DNA of 64,000 bases from Halomonas sp. ML-15 (GTDB taxonomy: Bacteria > Pseudomonadota > Gammaproteobacteria > Pseudomonadales > Halomonadaceae), in assembly GCF_014779595.1 (NCBI RefSeq), contig NZ_JACXZT010000019.1:2189945-2253944 (forward strand). The letters are read 5' to 3'. This document shows positions 30,767 to 41,159 of the stretch, piece after piece; position 1 is the first letter of the stretch; each line of letters starts with the position of its first letter. The position numbers and the translations under genes are program-made. The notes beneath the pieces are model-generated. The model was not told the DNA's origin, searched no databases, and saw nothing but the letters and a program-made list of their open reading frames with translations.

Positions 30767-31504
30767 ATGGCACAAGTCAATATGCGTGACCTGCTCAAGG
30801 CAGGCGCTCACTTCGGCCACCAGACCAAGTACTGGAACCCGAAGATGAGCAAGTTCATCTTCGGTGCGCGCAACAAGATTCACATCATCAACCTCGAGCA
30901 CACCCTGCCGGCGCTGAATGACGCCATCGGTGTGGTCGAGAAGATGGCCGCTTCCAACAACAAGATCCTGTTCGTCGGTACCAAGCGTTCCGCCAGCAAG
31001 ATCATCAAGGAAGAGGCGAATCGCGTCAGTCAGCCGTTCGTCAACCACCGCTGGCTCGGCGGCATGCTGACCAACTTCAAGACCATTCGTCAGTCGATCA
31101 AGCGTCTGCGTGAACTCGAAGCGATGCACGAGGATGGCACCTTCGAGAAGCTGACCAAGAAAGAAGTCCTGATGGCCACTCGCGAGCAGGACAAGCTCGA
31201 GCGTTCCGTGGGCGGCATCAAGGAGATGGGCGGTCTTCCCGATGCGCTGTTCGTGATCGACGTCGACCACGAGCGGATTGCCATCAACGAAGCCAACAAG
31301 CTGGGCATCCCGGTGATCGGGGTGGTCGATACCAACTCCAATCCGGATGGCGTCGACTACGTGATCCCGGGCAACGATGACTCCATCCGCGCGATCCAGA
31401 TCTACGTCAAGGCCATCGCCGATGCCTGCGGTCGCGCCAAGGAAGGTCGTCCCGACGAGTTCGTTGAAGTCGCGGACGCCGACGCCAGCGAAACCGCCGA
31501 GTAA
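30767..31504 (+). CDS. rpsB: 30S ribosomal protein S2
   Basis: S2 binds late in small-subunit assembly at the head-body junction near S1. The 245-residue product begins [20 protein letters not shown] and contains [20 protein letters not shown], the [17 protein letters not shown] block and the [19 protein letters not shown] region, all hallmark S2 sequence, with the usual acidic C-terminal tail ([11 protein letters not shown]). CAGGAG precedes the ATG at 30767; upstream in-frame starts fall in the leader. It is followed by a terminator and then tsf, the standard bacterial pair. Confidence 0.98.
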   Translation: MAQVNMRDLLKAGAHFGHQTKYWNPKMSKFIFGARNKIHIINLEHTLPALNDAIGVVEKMAASNNKILFVGTKRSASKIIKEEANRVSQPFVNHRWLGGMLTNFKTIRQSIKRLRELEAMHEDGTFEKLTKKEVLMATREQDKLERSVGGIKEMGGLPDALFVIDVDHERIAINEANKLGIPVIGVVDTNSNPDGVDYVIPGNDDSIRAIQIYVKAIADACGRAKEGRPDEFVEVADADASETAE

Positions 31505-31550
31505 TACCGCTGCGCCTGCTGCCGCTCCGCATGCGCGGCGGGCAGGCGAG

Positions 31551-31574
31551 AAGGGGGCTTCGGCCCCCTTTTTT
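31551..31574 (+). terminator. Intrinsic terminator between rpsB and tsf
   Basis: 8-bp stem AAGGGGGC / GCCCCCTT closed by a TTCG tetraloop and followed by TTTT. Partial termination here would give more S2 than EF-Ts transcript, as is known in E. coli. Confidence 0.88.
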
Positions 31575-31630
31575 CCCGCTGCGCGGGAGATCCGCGTACC
31601 GACGTCGAACCAATTTCAGAGGTTAATATC

Positions 31631-32500
31631 ATGGCAGCTATCAGCGCCTCTCAGGTCAAGGAACTGCGCGAGCGTACCGGGCTCGGCATGATGGAGTGCA
31701 AGAAGGCCCTCACCGAGGCCGGTGGTGACATCGAACAGGCCATCGAGGACCTGCGCAAGAATTCCGGTCTCAAGGCCGCCAAGAAGGCTGGCCGCACCGC
31801 CGCCGAAGGCGCCGTGGTGACCCGTGTTGCCGACGACAACAGCTACGGGGTGATGGTCGAGATCAACTCCGAGACCGATTTCGTCGCCCGTGACGATAAC
31901 TTCAAGGGCTTTGCCGACAAGGTCGTCGACGCGCTGTTCGCCGCCAAGAGCGACGACGTGGTCGCGCTGATGAGCGGCGAGATGGAAGCCACCCGTGAGC
32001 AGCTGGTGCAGAAGATCGGCGAGAACATCAGCGTGCGTCGCGCGGTGGTGGTCGAGGCCGGTGCCGGCAACCTGGTGGGCGAGTATGTCCACGGTGGCCG
32101 TATCGGTGTGCTGACCGTGCTCAAGGGCGCCAATGCCGAGGTGGCCAAGGATGTCGCCATGCACGTCGCCGCCATCAACCCGGCCGTGGCACTGCCCGAG
32201 AACATGCCCCAGGAGCAGCTCGACCAGGAAAAGGCGATCATCCTCGCCCAGCCGGACATGGCCGGCAAGCCGGAGCAGATCGCCGAGAAGATGGTGCAGG
32301 GCCGCCTCAAGAAGTACCTGGCAGAGAACAGCCTGACCGAGCAGCCCTTCGTCAAGGACCCGAACCAGACCGTCGCCGAGTTCGTCAAGAGCGCCGGCGG
32401 TGAAGTGGTCGGCTTCACACGATTCGAAGTGGGCGAGGGGATCGAGAAGGAAGAGGTCGACTTTGCCAAGGAAGTGATGGAACAGGCTCGCCGTAGCTGA
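31631..32500 (+). CDS. tsf: Elongation factor Ts
   Basis: EF-Ts recycles EF-Tu by catalysing GDP release. The 289-residue protein starts with the UBA-like N-terminal domain [20 protein letters not shown], continuing [13 protein letters not shown], then the core motif [18 protein letters not shown] (about residues 80-97) whose Asp-Phe inserts into EF-Tu. The C-terminal subdomain and coiled coil follow ([20 protein letters not shown]). It sits between rpsB and pyrH as in most bacteria. AGAGGTTAATATC precedes the ATG. Confidence 0.98.
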   Translation: MAAISASQVKELRERTGLGMMECKKALTEAGGDIEQAIEDLRKNSGLKAAKKAGRTAAEGAVVTRVADDNSYGVMVEINSETDFVARDDNFKGFADKVVDALFAAKSDDVVALMSGEMEATREQLVQKIGENISVRRAVVVEAGAGNLVGEYVHGGRIGVLTVLKGANAEVAKDVAMHVAAINPAVALPENMPQEQLDQEKAIILAQPDMAGKPEQIAEKMVQGRLKKYLAENSLTEQPFVKDPNQTVAEFVKSAGGEVVGFTRFEVGEGIEKEEVDFAKEVMEQARRS

Positions 32501-32524
32501 GGTCTGACTTCATCGACACGTGTT

Positions 32525-32546
32525 GGCGTGCGCGCAAGCGCACGCC
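32525..32546 (+). terminator. Hairpin between tsf and pyrH
   Basis: Perfect 8-bp stem GGCGTGCG / CGCACGCC with a six-base loop, followed only by TT. It may be a weak terminator or an mRNA-stabilising stem. Confidence 0.4.
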
Positions 32547-32612
32547 TTCGCGTATCCGGCTGGTGGATGCCAGCCTTGCCCGCCCGCTAGCATAGCCATC
32601 AGGAGAGCTTCC

Positions 32613-33374
32613 ATGCCCACAAGCCCCGACCTCCAGAGCACCAAGTCCGAGCGCAGTGCCAAATCGAAGTACAAACGCATCCTTCTCAAGCTGTCCGGCG
32701 AAGCCCTGATGGGGGATCACGATTTCGGCATCGATCCGAAAGTGCTCGATCGGATGGCGCTGGAGATCGGCCAGCTGGTGGGGATCGGGGTGCAGGTCGG
32801 CATCGTGGTCGGCGGCGGCAACCTGTTCCGCGGGGCAGCGCTCAACGAGGCAGGCATGGATCGCGTCACCGGCGACCACATGGGCATGCTGGCCACGGTG
32901 ATGAACGCGCTGGCCATGCGCGATGCGCTGGAGCGCTCCAACATCCGCTCGCGGGTGATGTCGGCGATTCCCATGAGCGGGGTGGTGGAGCACTACGATC
33001 GCCGCACCGGGATTCGCTACCTGACCTCCGGCGACGTGGTATTGTTTTCCGCCGGGACCGGTAACCCCTTCTTTACCACCGACTCGGCGGCCTGCCTGCG
33101 CGGCATCGAGATCGATGCCGACGTGGTGGTCAAGGCGACCAAGGTTGACGGGGTCTACGACAAGGACCCGGTCAAGCACGCCGATGCGGTGAAGTATGAG
33201 CATCTCACCTATGACGAGGTGCTCGACCAGAAGCTGGGTGTCATGGATTTGACCGCCATTTGCCTGGTGCGTGACCATGACATGCCGGTACGTGTATTCG
33301 ACATGAACAAGCCCGGTGCCCTGCTCAACCTGGTGGTGGGCGGCAAGGAAGGCACGCTGATAGACAGAGGGTAA
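32613..33374 (+). CDS. pyrH: Uridylate kinase
   Basis: PyrH phosphorylates UMP to UDP for RNA, DNA and cell-wall precursor synthesis. The 253-residue hexameric amino-acid-kinase-fold enzyme has [20 protein letters not shown] near the start, [13 protein letters not shown] (nucleotide/phosphate loop), [19 protein letters not shown], and [13 protein letters not shown] toward the C-terminus. A 13-residue polar extension precedes the conserved core. AGGAGAG supports the ATG at 32613. It lies four bases before frr. Confidence 0.97.
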   Translation: MPTSPDLQSTKSERSAKSKYKRILLKLSGEALMGDHDFGIDPKVLDRMALEIGQLVGIGVQVGIVVGGGNLFRGAALNEAGMDRVTGDHMGMLATVMNALAMRDALERSNIRSRVMSAIPMSGVVEHYDRRTGIRYLTSGDVVLFSAGTGNPFFTTDSAACLRGIEIDADVVVKATKVDGVYDKDPVKHADAVKYEHLTYDEVLDQKLGVMDLTAICLVRDHDMPVRVFDMNKPGALLNLVVGGKEGTLIDRG

Positions 33375-33378
33375 TGAC

Positions 33379-33936
33379 GTGATCAACGATATTCAGAAAG
33401 ACGCCGAGTCTCGCATGAAGAAGAGCCTCGAGGCGCTGCAGAGCAACTTCCACAAGATTCGTACCGGGCGTGCCCATACCAGTATTCTCGATGCGGTGAT
33501 GGTCGAATACTACGGTGGCCAGGTGCCGATCAACCAGGTGGCCAGCGTCAACATCGAGGACGCCCGGACCCTGAGCGTATCGCCCTGGGAAAAGGACATG
33601 GTCCCCAAGGTGGAGAAGGCGATCATGACCGCCGACCTGGGCCTCAATCCGTCCACCGCCGGCAGCGTGATCCGCGTGCCGATGCCGATGCTGACCGAAG
33701 AGACCCGCAAGGGCTATATCAAGCAGGCACGCAGCGAGGCGGAGCATGCTCGAGTGGCGGTGCGCAACGTGCGCCGTGATGCCAATGGAGATCTCAAGTC
33801 GCTGCTCAAGGACAAGGCGATCTCCGAGGACGAGCAGCACAAGGGCGAGGACATGATCCAGAAGCTCACCGACAAGTATATCGGCGAGATCGATAGCCTG
33901 CTGGAAGCCAAGGAACATGACCTGATGCAGGTCTGA
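33379..33936 (+). CDS. frr: Ribosome recycling factor
   Basis: RRF, with EF-G, splits post-termination ribosomes. The 185-residue product equals the E. coli length. It begins at GTG with [20 protein letters not shown], has the conserved hinge [13 protein letters not shown] and the second-domain [15 protein letters not shown], and ends in a long helix ([18 protein letters not shown]). The GTG is only four bases after the pyrH stop, so coupling is likely. Confidence 0.98.
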   Translation: MINDIQKDAESRMKKSLEALQSNFHKIRTGRAHTSILDAVMVEYYGGQVPINQVASVNIEDARTLSVSPWEKDMVPKVEKAIMTADLGLNPSTAGSVIRVPMPMLTEETRKGYIKQARSEAEHARVAVRNVRRDANGDLKSLLKDKAISEDEQHKGEDMIQKLTDKYIGEIDSLLEAKEHDLMQV

Positions 33937-33988
33937 GCGGCTGGCGGGCTGCATGCCCGCCCCACCCTATCTCCCGATGCGAGACCCC

Positions 33989-34747
33989 ATGACCTCAACG
34001 CTGTCTTCAGAAGGACACCGTGATGGCATGCCGCGCCACGTGGCGGTCATCATGGATGGCAATAATCGTTGGGCCCGCGCCCGCGGCTTTTCCGGGGTGC
34101 GTGGCCACCGTGCCGGTGTCGAGTCGGTGCGCGCGGTGATTCGTCGCGCCGCCGAGCGGCGACTAGAGGTGCTGACCCTGTTCGCTTTCTCAAGCGAGAA
34201 TTGGCGGCGACCCGCCGATGAGGTCAGCGCGCTGATGGAGCTGTTCCTGTGGGCGCTCAAACGTGAGGTCAAGAAGCTACATGAGCACGATATCCGCCTT
34301 TCCGTGATCGGCGACCGCGACGGCTTTTCGGCCTCGATTCAGCAGCATATCGAGCGCGCCGAAGCGCTGACCCGCGACAATCGCGGCCTGCATCTGGTGA
34401 TCGCTGCCAACTATGGCGGCCAGTGGGATCTGGCGCGGGCCGCGCGGCGCCTGGCGGAACGCGTCGAAGCCGGCGAGCTGCGCGCCGAGCAGATCGACGA
34501 GGCCGCCCTGGGCAGCGAGGTGTGCCTGGCCGAGGCGCCGCCGGTGGATCTCTGCATACGTACCAGCGGCGAACAGCGCATCTCCAATTTCCTGCTCTGG
34601 CAGCTGGCCTATGCCGAGTTCTATTTTACCCCGGTGCTGTGGCCGGACGTCGACGGCGCGGTCTTCGATGAGGCCCTCGACGCCTTTCGACGCCGGCTAC
34701 GGCGCTTTGGCATGACCGACGAACAGGTCGAGGCACAGCATGCTTAA
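33989..34747 (+). CDS. uppS: Undecaprenyl diphosphate synthase
   Basis: UppS condenses eight isopentenyl diphosphates onto farnesyl diphosphate in cis configuration to make the lipid carrier for peptidoglycan and O-antigen. The 252-residue protein has the catalytic motif HVAVIMDGNNRWARARG (about residues 16-32), FAFSSENWRRP, and the C-terminal IRTSGEQRISNFLLWQLAY and FYFTPVLWPDV. The start at 33989 is a choice among three in-frame ATGs (also 33953 and 33977); none has a strong ribosome-binding site. Its end overlaps cdsA by eight bases. Confidence 0.95.
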   Translation: MTSTLSSEGHRDGMPRHVAVIMDGNNRWARARGFSGVRGHRAGVESVRAVIRRAAERRLEVLTLFAFSSENWRRPADEVSALMELFLWALKREVKKLHEHDIRLSVIGDRDGFSASIQQHIERAEALTRDNRGLHLVIAANYGGQWDLARAARRLAERVEAGELRAEQIDEAALGSEVCLAEAPPVDLCIRTSGEQRISNFLLWQLAYAEFYFTPVLWPDVDGAVFDEALDAFRRRLRRFGMTDEQVEAQHA

Positions 34748-35537
34748 ACAGCGCATTATTACCGCCCTGTGGTTGGCGCCGCTGGTCCTGCTGGGACTGT
34801 TCTGGCTCGACGGTGGCGCCTTTGCGCTGTTCACCGCGGTTATCGTGCTGCTGGCGAGCTGGGAGTGGGTCAACCTGGCCGGTCTCGAGGCTCAGCGCCA
34901 GCGCCTGCTGGGCGCCGCTGGCATGGCGCTGTTGATGCTGCTGCTTTGGTTCAGCGGCGCCGTTCACAGCGCCTGGCCGCTATGGCTGGGCGCGCTGGGC
35001 TGGCTGGCCAATCTCTACTGGATTATCCACTACCCCGACAAGGGAGCTCAGTGGCAGGCCTCATCGCGGCGACTGGCCATGGGCCTGTGGGTGCTGTTGC
35101 CGTGTTGGGTTGGCTTCGTGGCGCTGCGCGACAGTGGCGCGGTATGGCTGCTGTTTGTGCTGCTGCTGGTGTGGTGCGCCGACACCGGTGCCTACTTTGC
35201 CGGTCGCGCCTTCGGGCGGCGCAAGCTGGCGCCGCGAGTCAGCCCCGGCAAGAGCTGGGAGGGCGTGGCCGGCGGTCTGGTCGCGACGACGCTGCTGGCA
35301 CTGGTGTTCGTGTTCTGGCAGTCGCTGGGCTTGGGGCTGGGGCTGGCACTGCTGGTGATTACCTGGCTGGTGACCCTGATCTCGGTGCTTGGCGACCTGC
35401 TCGAGAGCATGCTCAAGCGCCACCGCGGGATCAAGGACTCCAGCGCCCTGTTACCCGGCCACGGCGGGGTGCTCGACCGCATCGACAGCCTGACTGCGGC
35501 GGTGCCGTGGTTTGCGCTGCTCGGCGGCTGGTTGTGA
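34740..35537 (+). CDS. cdsA: Phosphatidate cytidylyltransferase
   Basis: CdsA makes CDP-diacylglycerol from phosphatidate and CTP, the branch point for all membrane phospholipids. The 265-residue integral membrane protein has about seven to eight hydrophobic segments. It carries the diagnostic C-terminal signature: [19 protein letters not shown] followed by VLDRIDSL (about residues 222-248), preceded by the [18 protein letters not shown] and SPGKSWEG blocks. The ATG overlaps the end of uppS, and dxr follows after seven bases. Confidence 0.96.
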   Translation: MLKQRIITALWLAPLVLLGLFWLDGGAFALFTAVIVLLASWEWVNLAGLEAQRQRLLGAAGMALLMLLLWFSGAVHSAWPLWLGALGWLANLYWIIHYPDKGAQWQASSRRLAMGLWVLLPCWVGFVALRDSGAVWLLFVLLLVWCADTGAYFAGRAFGRRKLAPRVSPGKSWEGVAGGLVATTLLALVFVFWQSLGLGLGLALLVITWLVTLISVLGDLLESMLKRHRGIKDSSALLPGHGGVLDRIDSLTAAVPWFALLGGWL

Positions 35538-35544
35538 GCCGCAC

Positions 35545-36756
35545 ATGGCCCCAGTGACCTCCTCTCCGCAGTATGTCAGCGTGCTGGGTGCCACCGGTTC
35601 GATCGGCACCAGTACCCTGGATGTCATCGCCCGGCACCCTGACCGCTACCGCGTGCATGCGCTGACCGCGCATACCTCGCGGGAAGCGCTGCTGGCGCTG
35701 TGCCGTCTGCACCGTCCAGAGGTGGCGGTGCTGGCCCTGGAGGCCGACGCCATCTGGCTGCGCCAGCGGCTGGCTGAGGAGCGGCTCGACACCGAGGTGC
35801 GCGCCGGCGAGGCGGCCCTGGTCGAGGTTGCCGAGGCCAGCGAGGTCGATGTGGTGATGGCCGCCATCGTCGGCGCCGCCGGGCTGCTGCCGACGTTGGC
35901 GGCGGTGCGAGCCGGCAAGCGCGTGCTGCTGGCCAACAAGGAGGCGCTGGTGATGAGCGGGGCGCTGTTCATGGACGCGGTCGCGGCCCACGGCGCGACC
36001 CTGCTGCCGATCGATTCCGAACACAATGCCATCTACCAGTGTCTACCCGTTGAGCATCGTGGCGGACTAACGCGGCACGGTGTCACCCAGCTACTGCTGA
36101 CGGCATCCGGCGGGCCCTTCCTGGGCTGGACGCCGGCCCAACTGGCCGATGTGACGCCGACGCAGGCCTGTGCCCACCCCAACTGGTCGATGGGCCGCAA
36201 GATATCGGTGGATAGCGCCACCCTGATGAACAAGGGGCTAGAGCTGATCGAGGCGTGCTGGCTGTTCGACGCTGCCCCGCAGCAGGTTCAGGTGGTGGTG
36301 CACCCGCAGAGTGTGATCCACTCCATGGCCGCCTACAGCGATGGCTCGGTCATCGCCCAGCTCGGCAACCCTGATATGCGCACGCCGATCGCCTTCGGGC
36401 TGGCCTGGCCGGAGCGAATTGAGGCCGGCGTCGAGGCGCTGGACCTGTTCCAGGTGGCGCGCCTCGATTTCCAGGCCCCGGATGAGTCGGCCTTCCCCTG
36501 TCTGAGTCTGGCTCGCGAGGCGATGGTGGCCGGCGGCACCGCACCGGCGGTACTCAATGCGGCCAACGAGGTGGCGGTAGATGCCTTCCTCGCAGGCCAA
36601 CTACGCTTTACCGGCATCGCTGAGCTGGTGGCCCGGGTACGTGAGATGCGCCCGGTGTTGCCTGCAGACGAGCTGGCGACGATTCTCGACGAGGATCGCC
36701 GGGCGCGTCAGGCCGCCCAGGAGATCCTGAAGCGAATGCTCGAGGAGACGATCTAG
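35545..36756 (+). CDS. dxr: 1-deoxy-D-xylulose 5-phosphate reductoisomerase
   Basis: Dxr (IspC) converts DXP to 2-C-methyl-D-erythritol 4-phosphate with NADPH, the committed step of the MEP isoprenoid pathway and the target of fosmidomycin. The 403-residue protein has the NADPH loop [18 protein letters not shown] near the N-terminus, [12 protein letters not shown], the metal/substrate region [18 protein letters not shown], the [18 protein letters not shown] helix and HPQSVIHSM. It directly precedes rseP (ATG adjacent to the stop), and with uppS and cdsA forms an isoprenoid/lipid module. Confidence 0.96.
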   Translation: MAPVTSSPQYVSVLGATGSIGTSTLDVIARHPDRYRVHALTAHTSREALLALCRLHRPEVAVLALEADAIWLRQRLAEERLDTEVRAGEAALVEVAEASEVDVVMAAIVGAAGLLPTLAAVRAGKRVLLANKEALVMSGALFMDAVAAHGATLLPIDSEHNAIYQCLPVEHRGGLTRHGVTQLLLTASGGPFLGWTPAQLADVTPTQACAHPNWSMGRKISVDSATLMNKGLELIEACWLFDAAPQQVQVVVHPQSVIHSMAAYSDGSVIAQLGNPDMRTPIAFGLAWPERIEAGVEALDLFQVARLDFQAPDESAFPCLSLAREAMVAGGTAPAVLNAANEVAVDAFLAGQLRFTGIAELVARVREMRPVLPADELATILDEDRRARQAAQEILKRMLEETI

Positions 36757-38115
36757 ATGGGCGTGATGCAGAATATTCTGGCGGTGATCGTGGTCCTCGG
36801 CGTGTTGATCACCTTCCATGAGTACGGCCACTTCTGGGTGGCACGGCGCTGCGGCGTCAAGGTGCTGCGTTTCTCGGTGGGCTTCGGTAAGCCGCTGTGG
36901 TCGCGGGTCGATCGCCACGGCACCGAATTTGTGGTGGCTGCCATTCCGCTTGGCGGCTATGTCAAGATGCTCGACGAGCGCGAGGCACCGGTGGGTCCTG
37001 CCGAGCAGGACCAGGCCTTCAACCGCAAGAGCGTCTGGCAGCGCATCGCCATCGTCGCCGCCGGGCCACTGGCCAACTTCCTTCTGGCGATCGTCGCCTA
37101 CTGGCTGCTGTTCGTGGTCGGCACCACCACGGTGGCGCCGGTGGTGGGCAGTGTCGCTCCCGGTTCGCCGGCCGAAGAGGGCGGCTTGAGTCCCGGTCAG
37201 GAGATCGTTGCAGTACAGGGCGAGACGGTGCGCTCCTGGGACGAGATCAACCTCAAGCTGGTGGCGGCCATCGGTCACAGCGGCGCGCTCTCGGTGAGCG
37301 CCCGCGACGAGGGCAGCAGCAGTGCCAGGGACTATCAGCTGCCGGTCAATGACTGGCTGGTGCGCCAGGATCCGCCTCAGCCGCTGCCGAGTCTGGGGCT
37401 CGAGCCTTGGCGGCCGCCGTTCCCGGCCGTGCTGGGCCAGATTCTCGATGGCCAGGCCGCGGGTCAGGCGGGTCTTCAGCCCGGCGACCAAGTGCTGATG
37501 GCGGACGGTGAGCCGGTTGACGACTGGCTGCACTTCGTCGATCTGGTGCGCGCCAGTCCCGAATCGCCGATGGCCCTCGAGGTGGAGCGTAATGGCGAGA
37601 CCCTGGCGATTGAGTTGATCCCTGGCCGTAATGAAATTGAGGACGGTGTGGAGATCGGCTATATCGGTGCTGGCGTCGAGGCGGTGGAGTGGCCCGAGGA
37701 GTACCGCCGCGAGATCCGCTATGGGCCGTTGGCGGCGGTGGGCCAATCGCTCTCACGCACCGGGGAGATGTCGCTGCTCACCGTCGACGCCATTCGCAAG
37801 ATGTTCGTCGGTCTGATCTCGCCGACGAACCTCTCCGGGCCGATCACGATTGCCCGAGTGGCCGGCGACTCGGCGCGCACTGGCCTCGAGACCTTCGTCA
37901 GCTTCCTGGCCTATCTGTCGATCAGCCTGGCGATCCTCAACCTGCTGCCGATTCCGGTGCTGGATGGGGGGCACCTGGTCTACTACTTCGTCGAAGCGGT
38001 GCGCGGCAAGCCGGTGTCAGAGCGCATTCAGGCCATGGGGCTGCGTATCGGCGTTGCGCTGGTCGGCAGTCTGATGCTGATGGCGCTCTATTTCGACCTG
38101 ATGAGGCTATGGTGA
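36757..38115 (+). CDS. rseP: Site-2 metalloprotease RseP
   Basis: RseP is the inner-membrane protease that cuts anti-sigma factor RseA within the membrane, releasing sigma-E during envelope stress; it also clears signal-peptide remnants. The 452-residue protein has the zinc motif HEYGH in TM1 (about residues 22-26), the GGYVKM loop, two periplasmic PDZ domains (about residues 115-310), and the third ligand motif NLLPIPVLDGGHLV in a C-terminal TM segment (about residues 395-408). It starts immediately at the dxr stop codon and is followed by bamA, itself a sigma-E-linked gene in E. coli. Confidence 0.96.
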   Translation: MGVMQNILAVIVVLGVLITFHEYGHFWVARRCGVKVLRFSVGFGKPLWSRVDRHGTEFVVAAIPLGGYVKMLDEREAPVGPAEQDQAFNRKSVWQRIAIVAAGPLANFLLAIVAYWLLFVVGTTTVAPVVGSVAPGSPAEEGGLSPGQEIVAVQGETVRSWDEINLKLVAAIGHSGALSVSARDEGSSSARDYQLPVNDWLVRQDPPQPLPSLGLEPWRPPFPAVLGQILDGQAAGQAGLQPGDQVLMADGEPVDDWLHFVDLVRASPESPMALEVERNGETLAIELIPGRNEIEDGVEIGYIGAGVEAVEWPEEYRREIRYGPLAAVGQSLSRTGEMSLLTVDAIRKMFVGLISPTNLSGPITIARVAGDSARTGLETFVSFLAYLSISLAILNLLPIPVLDGGHLVYYFVEAVRGKPVSERIQAMGLRIGVALVGSLMLMALYFDLMRLW

Positions 38116-38140
38116 CACACGACCCGCGGCAGGGTTCGGC

Positions 38141-38168
38141 TTGTCAGAACCCTGCACAAATGTATATG
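38141..38168 (+). promoter_or_regulatory. Candidate bamA promoter overlapping a hairpin
   Basis: TTGTCA (38141-38146) and TATATG (38163-38168) with a 16-base spacer. The -35 lies in the loop and right arm of a perfect hairpin AGGGTTC / GAACCCT (38131-38153), which could terminate or retard transcripts from rseP. No sigma-E consensus was seen. Confidence 0.35.
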
Positions 38169-38214
38169 GTGCCTGTTCCACACGCGGGCAGACCAACTCG
38201 AGCGAATCGACTGC

Positions 38215-40548
38215 ATGAAACTCAAGACCATCGGATTGGCGGCGCTGCTGCTTACCAGCGCCCAGGTAGCGCTGGCAGACTCTTTCAATGTTTCCGACAT
38301 CCGCGTAGAGGGACTGCAGCGAGTTTCTGCAGCCTCCGTGTTCAATGCCTTCCCGGTCAGCACCAGCGACCGCGTCGATGAGCGCGAGCTAGCCGACGCC
38401 GCGCGCGAGCTGTTCGGTACCGGGCTGTTTGACGACGTCCAGCTGGCCCGAGACGGCGACATCCTGATCATCCAGGTAGTCGAACGTCCGTTCATTACCG
38501 CCTTGAATATCACCGGCAACTCGCAGATCTCCGAAGACGACCTGCTTGAGGGCCTGAGCGAGGCCGGCCTTGCCGAGGGCCAGGTGCTGCAGCTGTCGAC
38601 GCTGGAAGAGATTCAGCGCGAACTGGAGCAGGTTTATCAGGCCCAAGGGCGCTACAGCGCACGTATCGAGACCAGCGTCGACGAGATCGATGAGAGCCGG
38701 GTGCGGGTCAACATCGATATCAACGAAGGTGCGGTGGCCTCGATTCGTCAGATCAATATCGTCGGCAACCAGGCGTTCGATGACGACACCCTGCGCGACC
38801 AGTTCGAGCTCAATGATCGTCCCGGTCGCTTCTTCGGCTGGTTCTCTCGGGATGAGTACTCCCGCGAGGCGCTGTCAGGCGATCTCGAGCGACTGCGCTC
38901 CTACTATCTCGACCGCGGCTACGTCAATTTCGACATCAGCTCGACCCAGGTCTCGATCAGTCCCGACAAGTCGGAAATCTTCATCACCGTCAACGTCGAT
39001 GAGGGCCAGCAGTTCCGCCTTGGCGACATTCGCTTCGCCGGTGACCTGGAGATTCCCGAGTCCGAGGCCCGCGAACTGGTTACCGCCGAGCCAGGCGAAG
39101 TCTTCTCGCGCAGCGATATCACCGCCTCATCCGAAGCGCTGCGTTCGCGCCTCGGCGCCGAGGGCTTCGCCTTCGCCAACGTCGACGCGCGGCCTCAGCC
39201 GTCGTCCGATGGCCAGACAGTGGACGTGGTCTTCAACGTCAACCCCGGCCAGCGTGCCTATGTGCGGCGGATCTCCTTCGAGGGTAACACCACCACCGAA
39301 GACGAGGTGCTGCGCCGCGAAATGATCCAGATGGAGGGCGCGCCCGCGTCCACCGACCAGATTCGCCAGTCGCGTCAGCGCCTCGAGCGGCTGGGTTTCT
39401 TCCGTCAGGTTGACGTCGACACCCAGCCGGTGCCCGGCGAAAGCGATCTGCTGGACGTGACCTACAACGTCGAAGAGCAGCCCTCGGGCTCGATCTCGGC
39501 CAGCGTCGGCTTCTCGCAGAGCGCTGGGGTGATCTACGGAGCTGCGCTGTCGCAGAACAACTTCCTGGGCACCGGTAATCGGGTCAACGTCGGCGCCCAG
39601 CGCAGCGACACCTTCACCAGTCTCAACTTTGGCTTCACCGACCCGTACTGGACCCTGGACGGCATCTCCCGCGGCTATAATCTCTACTACCGTGAGACCG
39701 ACTACGAAGACTCGGATATCTCGACCTACTCCACCGACGCCTACGGCGCGGGGATCAACTTCGGTTATCCGATCAACGAACTGACGCGCCTCAACTTCGG
39801 CGCTACGGTGGAAGATCTGACGGTGCAGACCTATAACGACACCGCTTCCGAGATCGTGCGCTACGTCGAGGACGAAGGCGCCGGCGCCCAGAGTCTCAAG
39901 CTCACCGCCAGCTGGACGCGCAACAACCTCAATCGCGGCGTGATGCCCACCGCCGGCAGCTACCAGCGGCTGTCGCTGGAAACGGCCGCGCCCGGCAGCG
40001 ACGCCGAATACTACAAGCTGCGCGCCCGCGCCCAGCAACTGTTCGAGCTCAACAACGACTGGTCGCTGAAGTTCGGCGGCACCCTGGGCTATGCCGATAC
40101 CATCGGCAACGACCCCTATCCGTTCTACGAGAACTTCTTCTCCGGCGGTCTGGGCTCGGTACGCGGCTTCACCGGCAATACCCTGGGGCCGCGCACCACG
40201 CCGCGTGGCGGCGGCAATGATCGTACCCTGGGCGGCAACGTGCTGGTCGAAGGGTCGGCCGAGCTGCTGTTCCCGACGCCGTTCATGGAGGACCAGCGTT
40301 CGGTGCAGACCGGCTTCTTCTTCGATGCCGGTAACACCTTCCTGACCGACTGCTATGAGGTGCTCGATGGCGATCAGTCGCGCTGTGAGTCGGGCGTTGA
40401 TCTCAGCGAGCTGCGCTACAGTGTGGGTATCGGCTTGTCGTGGCTGACCCCGGTGGGGCCGCTGACCTTCAGCATCGCCGAGCCGCTCAACGACAAGGAA
40501 GGTGACGATACCCAGTTCTTCCAGTTCTCGCTGGGCCAGACCTTCTAA
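38215..40548 (+). CDS. bamA: Outer membrane protein assembly factor BamA
   Basis: BamA is the essential Omp85 pore of the BAM complex that folds beta-barrel proteins into the outer membrane. The 777-residue precursor has a signal peptide (MKLKTIGLAALLLTSAQVALA), five periplasmic POTRA domains (about residues 22-420, first DSFNVSDIRVEGLQRVSAAS) and a 16-stranded barrel. Barrel motifs include the loop-6 VRGF element in GLGSVRGFTGNTLGP and the C-terminal beta-signal ending FSLGQTF with terminal Phe. It lies between rseP and skp, matching its function with the Skp chaperone. Confidence 0.97.
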   Translation: MKLKTIGLAALLLTSAQVALADSFNVSDIRVEGLQRVSAASVFNAFPVSTSDRVDERELADAARELFGTGLFDDVQLARDGDILIIQVVERPFITALNITGNSQISEDDLLEGLSEAGLAEGQVLQLSTLEEIQRELEQVYQAQGRYSARIETSVDEIDESRVRVNIDINEGAVASIRQINIVGNQAFDDDTLRDQFELNDRPGRFFGWFSRDEYSREALSGDLERLRSYYLDRGYVNFDISSTQVSISPDKSEIFITVNVDEGQQFRLGDIRFAGDLEIPESEARELVTAEPGEVFSRSDITASSEALRSRLGAEGFAFANVDARPQPSSDGQTVDVVFNVNPGQRAYVRRISFEGNTTTEDEVLRREMIQMEGAPASTDQIRQSRQRLERLGFFRQVDVDTQPVPGESDLLDVTYNVEEQPSGSISASVGFSQSAGVIYGAALSQNNFLGTGNRVNVGAQRSDTFTSLNFGFTDPYWTLDGISRGYNLYYRETDYEDSDISTYSTDAYGAGINFGYPINELTRLNFGATVEDLTVQTYNDTASEIVRYVEDEGAGAQSLKLTASWTRNNLNRGVMPTAGSYQRLSLETAAPGSDAEYYKLRARAQQLFELNNDWSLKFGGTLGYADTIGNDPYPFYENFFSGGLGSVRGFTGNTLGPRTTPRGGGNDRTLGGNVLVEGSAELLFPTPFMEDQRSVQTGFFFDAGNTFLTDCYEVLDGDQSRCESGVDLSELRYSVGIGLSWLTPVGPLTFSIAEPLNDKEGDDTQFFQFSLGQTF

Positions 40549-40601
40549 GCCGAGTACCATGGAACGCCCAATTGGGGCATGTTTTTTCAGGAGAATGGTT
40601 C

Positions 40602-41108
40602 ATGCGTAAGATGATGGGTGTCATGTCCCTCGGACTGCTTGGCCTGTTCGCTTCGGTCGCCCAGGCGGCGGAAGTGGCGGTAGTCGATTGGCGTCAGGCG
40701 CTGATGGAAACCCGTGCTGCTCAACAGTCGATGAGCCAGCTTGAGAGCCAGATCGGCAGTCAGCAGCAGCAAGCCCAGGCGCTGGGCGAGGAGCTCGAGC
40801 AGCTGCAGCAACGCTTGCAGCAGGATGGCGCGGTGATGTCCGACAGCGAGCGTCAGTCGCTGATGCAGGAAGGCCAGCAGAAGGAGCAGCAGTTCGTCGA
40901 ACTTCGCCAGCAGATCATTCAGGCACAGCAGCAGGCCGAACAGGCCTTCCTGCAGGACGCCGAGCCAAAGCTGGAGCGCGCCGTTGACGAGCTCATGACG
41001 CGTCACGGCATCGACGTGCTGATGGACATCAATGGCATCATCAATACCAATCAGGATCTGATGAATCTCACCGATGAAGTTACCGAGATTCTCGACTCGA
41101 TGAACTGA
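40602..41108 (+). CDS. skp: OmpH/Skp family periplasmic chaperone
   Basis: Skp holds unfolded outer-membrane proteins in the periplasm for delivery to BamA. The 168-residue precursor has a signal peptide (MRKMMGVMSLGLLGLFASVAQA), then the conserved VAVVDWRQALMETRAAQ trimerisation strand-helix, and a long Gln-rich coiled-coil tentacle (about residues 45-125), closing with a C-terminal strand (IDVLMDINGIINTNQDLMNL). CAGGAG precedes the ATG at 40602. It is immediately downstream of bamA and upstream of lpxD, the classical order. Confidence 0.93.
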   Translation: MRKMMGVMSLGLLGLFASVAQAAEVAVVDWRQALMETRAAQQSMSQLESQIGSQQQQAQALGEELEQLQQRLQQDGAVMSDSERQSLMQEGQQKEQQFVELRQQIIQAQQQAEQAFLQDAEPKLERAVDELMTRHGIDVLMDINGIINTNQDLMNLTDEVTEILDSMN

Positions 41109-41159
41109 GTGCCCGCCCGCGAGGGCGGGGCCTTGCCTCCTTCAGCCGACTCAGGTTCC